Assembly: GCA_036937835.1 (NCBI GenBank)
Contig: CM072879.1
Location: forward strand, 12,827,001 to 12,891,000
Source of the DNA: Pampus argenteus
Lineage: Eukaryota > Chordata > Actinopteri > Scombriformes > Stromateidae
Reading direction: 5' to 3'
DNA length: 64,000 nucleotides
Positions 61,385-64,000 of this stretch are shown in pieces (positions within the stretch are counted from its first letter, which is position 1; every line of letters starts with the position of its first letter). The position numbers were made by a program, and so were the translations under genes. Under the pieces are notes generated by a model. The model did no database searches. It saw nothing but the letters and a program-made list of their open reading frames with translations, and had not been told where the DNA came from.

Positions 61385-62596
61385 TTACAGGGGGGAGACC
61401 ATTGTTGGAAGTGTTGTCAGTGGTACGTATCTCCTTGTGTCAGTTTGGGTTGTCTGGCTGTCCAAGTCGTCCAGGGGAATGGCCAGTTGTCCAGCTTGTC
61501 CTGATCCCTCATCAGTATTAATGCCATAGGGCATCTTGGACATAATTACCAGGCTCAATTTTAAGAGCACATTATGGAGAGCCACACGGTATTCTTTTCG
61601 TACCAGGCAGTAGATGACAGGGTTGAAGCAGCTGCTGGTGAAAGCCAAGCAGTTGGCTAGAGGGAAAAAGTATGTTTGGGCCAAGTAGAATGACTGACTG
61701 ATATCAACAATGTCAAGTTGGATCAGGACACTCCAAAGTGTGAGGATATTGTAGGGAAACCAGCAGACACAGAATGACAGCACCACCACTGCCACAGACT
61801 TTGAAACATCAGCCTTTCGCCGAGAGCTGCTGCCTTTCAGGTTATTATGTCGACAGAGGAAGCGCAGCAGAAGCAGGTAGGAGACAATGATGATGGCGTA
61901 GGGCAGCAGAAATCCCAGCATCACTCGCAGCAACTGGTTTATTCCAAGCCAGGCTGTACCATCTGGGAAACGGAGCAGGCACGTTGTGTCGTTACCACTA
62001 CCCACATGGCTCAGATCTGCAAACACAGCTCGGGGTGCCGCTGCTACGAGTGCTCCGGCCCAGATAAAAGCTGTGGCCACTGGAGGAGTGTAAGATCGAC
62101 TGCACAGGGAAGCAGTGGGTTTGAGTGCAGTTGCCACATAGCAGTACCGGGTCAAACTCATAGCTGTCAGGAAAAAGCAGCTAGCAAAGACATTTAGCCC
62201 AGTCAGTAAGGATATAGCCTTGCATGTGGTCAAGCTAAAAGGCCAGCTGTAGTCCAGCGCAATGTCTATGGCCCAAAATGGCAAGGCCAGGGAGAACAGT
62301 AGGTGAGCCAAAGCTAGGTTGAACACAAAGAAATTGATGATGCCTGTTGTGATGGTGTGAGTAGAATACAGCAGGAACATTACTAACAGGTTTCCCAACA
62401 CTCCAGCAATAGCCACAATAAAATAAACCACAGAGATGACTATTCTTAGCCAGGGAGACGCATCATCAACGATCTCCAGTCCATTATACATGCTCATGTT
62501 GAAGGTCAGGTGAGAGTGATTACAAGACGGATCTATACTGCAACCATTCAGGATGTTTCTTAAGGACTCAAGTCTCTTGAAGTCAGGGTCTGACAT
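61385..62596 (-). CDS. Relaxin-family peptide receptor (RXFP3/RXFP4-like), class A GPCR
   Basis: RXFP3 and RXFP4 are Gi-coupled receptors for relaxin-3 and INSL5. The 403-residue product is coded in one exon, as in RXFP3/4. It has N-glycosylation sites in the N-terminus (NHS, NMS) and seven hydrophobic helices, TM1 starting near residue 50. Family signatures: RIVISVVYFIVAIAGVLGNL in TM1, LPFWAIDIALDYSWPF around TM2/ECL1 with two acidic residues at the positions that bind relaxin-3 Arg residues in RXFP3, FFLTAMSLTRY at the TM3 end (TRY replaces DRY, as in RXFP3), CLLRFPD in ECL2, LSFCVCWFPYNILTLWSVLI in TM6 and CFNPVIYCLVRKEY in TM7. His98 replaces Asp2.50. The start ATG follows AAA and a UTR acceptor lies 109 bases further right. 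Teleosts have several rxfp3/4 paralogues and I cannot assign which; linkage to 1q21-22-type genes favours the RXFP4 side. Confidence 0.9.
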   Translation of the reverse strand: MSDPDFKRLESLRNILNGCSIDPSCNHSHLTFNMSMYNGLEIVDDASPWLRIVISVVYFIVAIAGVLGNLLVMFLLYSTHTITTGIINFFVFNLALAHLLFSLALPFWAIDIALDYSWPFSLTTCKAISLLTGLNVFASCFFLTAMSLTRYCYVATALKPTASLCSRSYTPPVATAFIWAGALVAAAPRAVFADLSHVGSGNDTTCLLRFPDGTAWLGINQLLRVMLGFLLPYAIIIVSYLLLLRFLCRHNNLKGSSSRRKADVSKSVAVVVLSFCVCWFPYNILTLWSVLIQLDIVDISQSFYLAQTYFFPLANCLAFTSSCFNPVIYCLVRKEYRVALHNVLLKLSLVIMSKMPYGINTDEGSGQAGQLAIPLDDLDSQTTQTDTRRYVPLTTLPTMVSPL

Positions 62597-62705
62597 TTTG
62601 GAAATGGAGTGTTAAGGTTGTCCGACTATTATTTGAGATGTTTCCCACTTCTTCAAAATGTAAGTTCTTCTGGTTGTTTGTGTAGTAGCTGACAGTCATA
62701 TATCC
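62597..62705 (-). other. 5' UTR part of the receptor coding exon
   Basis: A minus-strand acceptor, CCTTCCTTGCAG|GGATA, falls at 62706/62705, so the coding exon carries about 109 bases of leader before the ATG. Confidence 0.6.
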
Positions 62706-63592
62706 CTGCAAGGAAGGAGGAAATTATTATTACATAATAAGCGCTGTGGTTTATGAGTAAATAAGTAGATTAGTCTTGTCAGATAAACAAATTACACTAA
62801 AGTGTTACCCACAGAGTTAGATAATCCAATTTAGATCTCATAGAATGAATCTGACCATAAATATGGAGCAATTAAACAAATGTGACTCTTCGAAGTGGAA
62901 AAGCATCTCGAGAGTCTTTCAGAGTCACTTTTTAATCATGCAGTTACACCCATACAAGTCCACAGCCAATCACAATCAAGAGTGTGATCAAGTATTTAAA
63001 ACATAGCAGATGAACACTGTGTCTCTTATGAATTTTTAGGAGTTTAAGTTACAATATGACAGTTTACATCATTAGGATATCAATCTGGATGATTCAGAGA
63101 ATGTATAGCAAAACAGATATGTTACAATAAATGGTACTTTTTGCAGAAAACTTCAGTTTTCTCATTTCTTTCTTGTCAAGTGTTAAACTGGTCAATAATA
63201 TGCAATTTAATGCTGTATAAATTGTACATACCGGATAATTTCTTAATCAAAACTATATAAATCACTTGTTGTAAATCTGATCTGAGGCTCTTCGAAATTC
63301 GAAATCACAAGCATTTAATTTTGCAAACAAAATGTATTTTCCAGGTCTACGTTAATAATTCAAACAACCATTTATGCCCAACCTTGTGATCTATAAATAG
63401 TGTAATAAACAATTAAATCTAAATCTAAACAATTTTCATTTAAAGTTACACAGAGATATACTGGACTGTTGTTAGCTTTGCAACCACAGCTGTCATTGTG
63501 GCCACCTTTTCTTTGAGAATAACAACTGTCAGACATGAAACAGTCAAATAAATATACTGAATTTATGAGCTATATGCAGAAAGAAGTCTTAC
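62706..63592 (-). other. 5' UTR intron of the relaxin-receptor gene
   Basis: Bounded by the donor ATTCAG|GTAAGA at 63593/63592 and the acceptor at 62706. It is AT-rich with nothing coding seen. Confidence 0.5.
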
Positions 63593-64000
63593 CTGAATAA
63601 TGCAAAGGAGGTAAATCTTGAGGTTTCAATGGTTAGTCTACTTGCAGCCACGAGGTCTGCTGCACAACATGGAATTATCTCAAAGGCGGTCAACAATAAT
63701 AACAATGCGGTTGTCATCGGACCTAAATTCATCATGCTCCACCCCCATCATATACCTCCCTCTACATATTAAGACTGGAAATAACATTACTGAAACACAG
63801 GCAGTATTTTTTTCAGTCATCTCTCTCCATCATCAACAGTATTTTTTTTGGCCAATTGGGCCATTGACCAATCAGCATGTAATCTGCTTCAAGTGAAGCT
63901 AATTAACTCCTTGATTATGTTTTTTTTTTACTTATGCACCCAATGGTAAAGCACTTTCTAACTGTGTTTATAAAAGAAAAACATAAATGAAATAGTAAGA
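63593..64000 (-). promoter_or_regulatory. First non-coding exon and promoter of the relaxin-receptor gene
   Basis: The region right of the donor at 63593 would hold the first exon and promoter. At about 63852-63880 it contains two opposed CCAAT motifs (CCAATTGGG and GACCAATCAG), which are typical NF-Y sites. The transcription start is not determinable. Confidence 0.4.

Noticed and set aside
1..64000. CRISPR arrays, bacterial operons, tRNA or rRNA genes
   Set aside because: None seen. The repeats are microsatellites or dispersed eukaryotic elements, and no cloverleaf or rRNA-like sequence was recognised by eye.

Overview
This window is vertebrate nuclear DNA, almost certainly from a ray-finned (teleost) fish. 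All protein genes except two single-coding-exon receptors are split by short GT-AG introns. The encoded proteins are plainly vertebrate: cathepsin S-like proteases, a LINGO-family neural receptor, VPS72/YL1, SYNGAP1 and a relaxin-family peptide receptor. The non-coding DNA carries dinucleotide microsatellites and short foldback (MITE-like) repeats typical of fish.

Layout, left to right. 1-2.95 kb: no gene recognised. 3.0-9.4 kb: two tandem cathepsin S-like cysteine protease genes on the minus strand with the same seven-coding-exon architecture. The left copy is intact (328 residues). The right copy has a 152-bp exon between two phase-0 boundaries, a one-base frameshift that brings a stop before the protease domain. 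10-14 kb: probable non-coding 5' exons of the next gene plus an unexplained GC-rich patch near 11.6-11.8 kb. 14.46-16.29 kb: LINGO4-type LRR-Ig transmembrane receptor (plus strand, single coding exon). 17.9-22.05 kb: vps72 (plus, six coding exons). 22.5-28 kb: intergenic, with a 200-bp foldback. 28-54.4 kb: syngap1 (plus); non-coding 5' exons lie near 29 kb and eighteen coding exons run from 38.65 to 54.35 kb, together an open frame of 1289 codons. 54.4-61 kb: 3' UTR-like and repeat-rich DNA. 61.4-62.6 kb: RXFP3/RXFP4-like relaxin receptor (minus, single coding exon) with a 5' UTR exon near 63.6 kb.

The genes do not form a functional operon; they are linked by ancestry. Cathepsin S, LINGO4, VPS72 and RXFP4 map to human 1q21-q22, while SYNGAP1 maps to 6p21. 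The window therefore looks like a piece of the ancient MHC-paralogon region in which those blocks are still together (inference from remembered human map positions).

Most notable points: the cathepsin frameshift; replacement of the class A GPCR sodium-site aspartate by histidine in the relaxin receptor; a long Gln/His tract and an unusual C-terminus in syngap1, with no PDZ ligand found; and several foldback repeats. I did not find a clearly new biological system.
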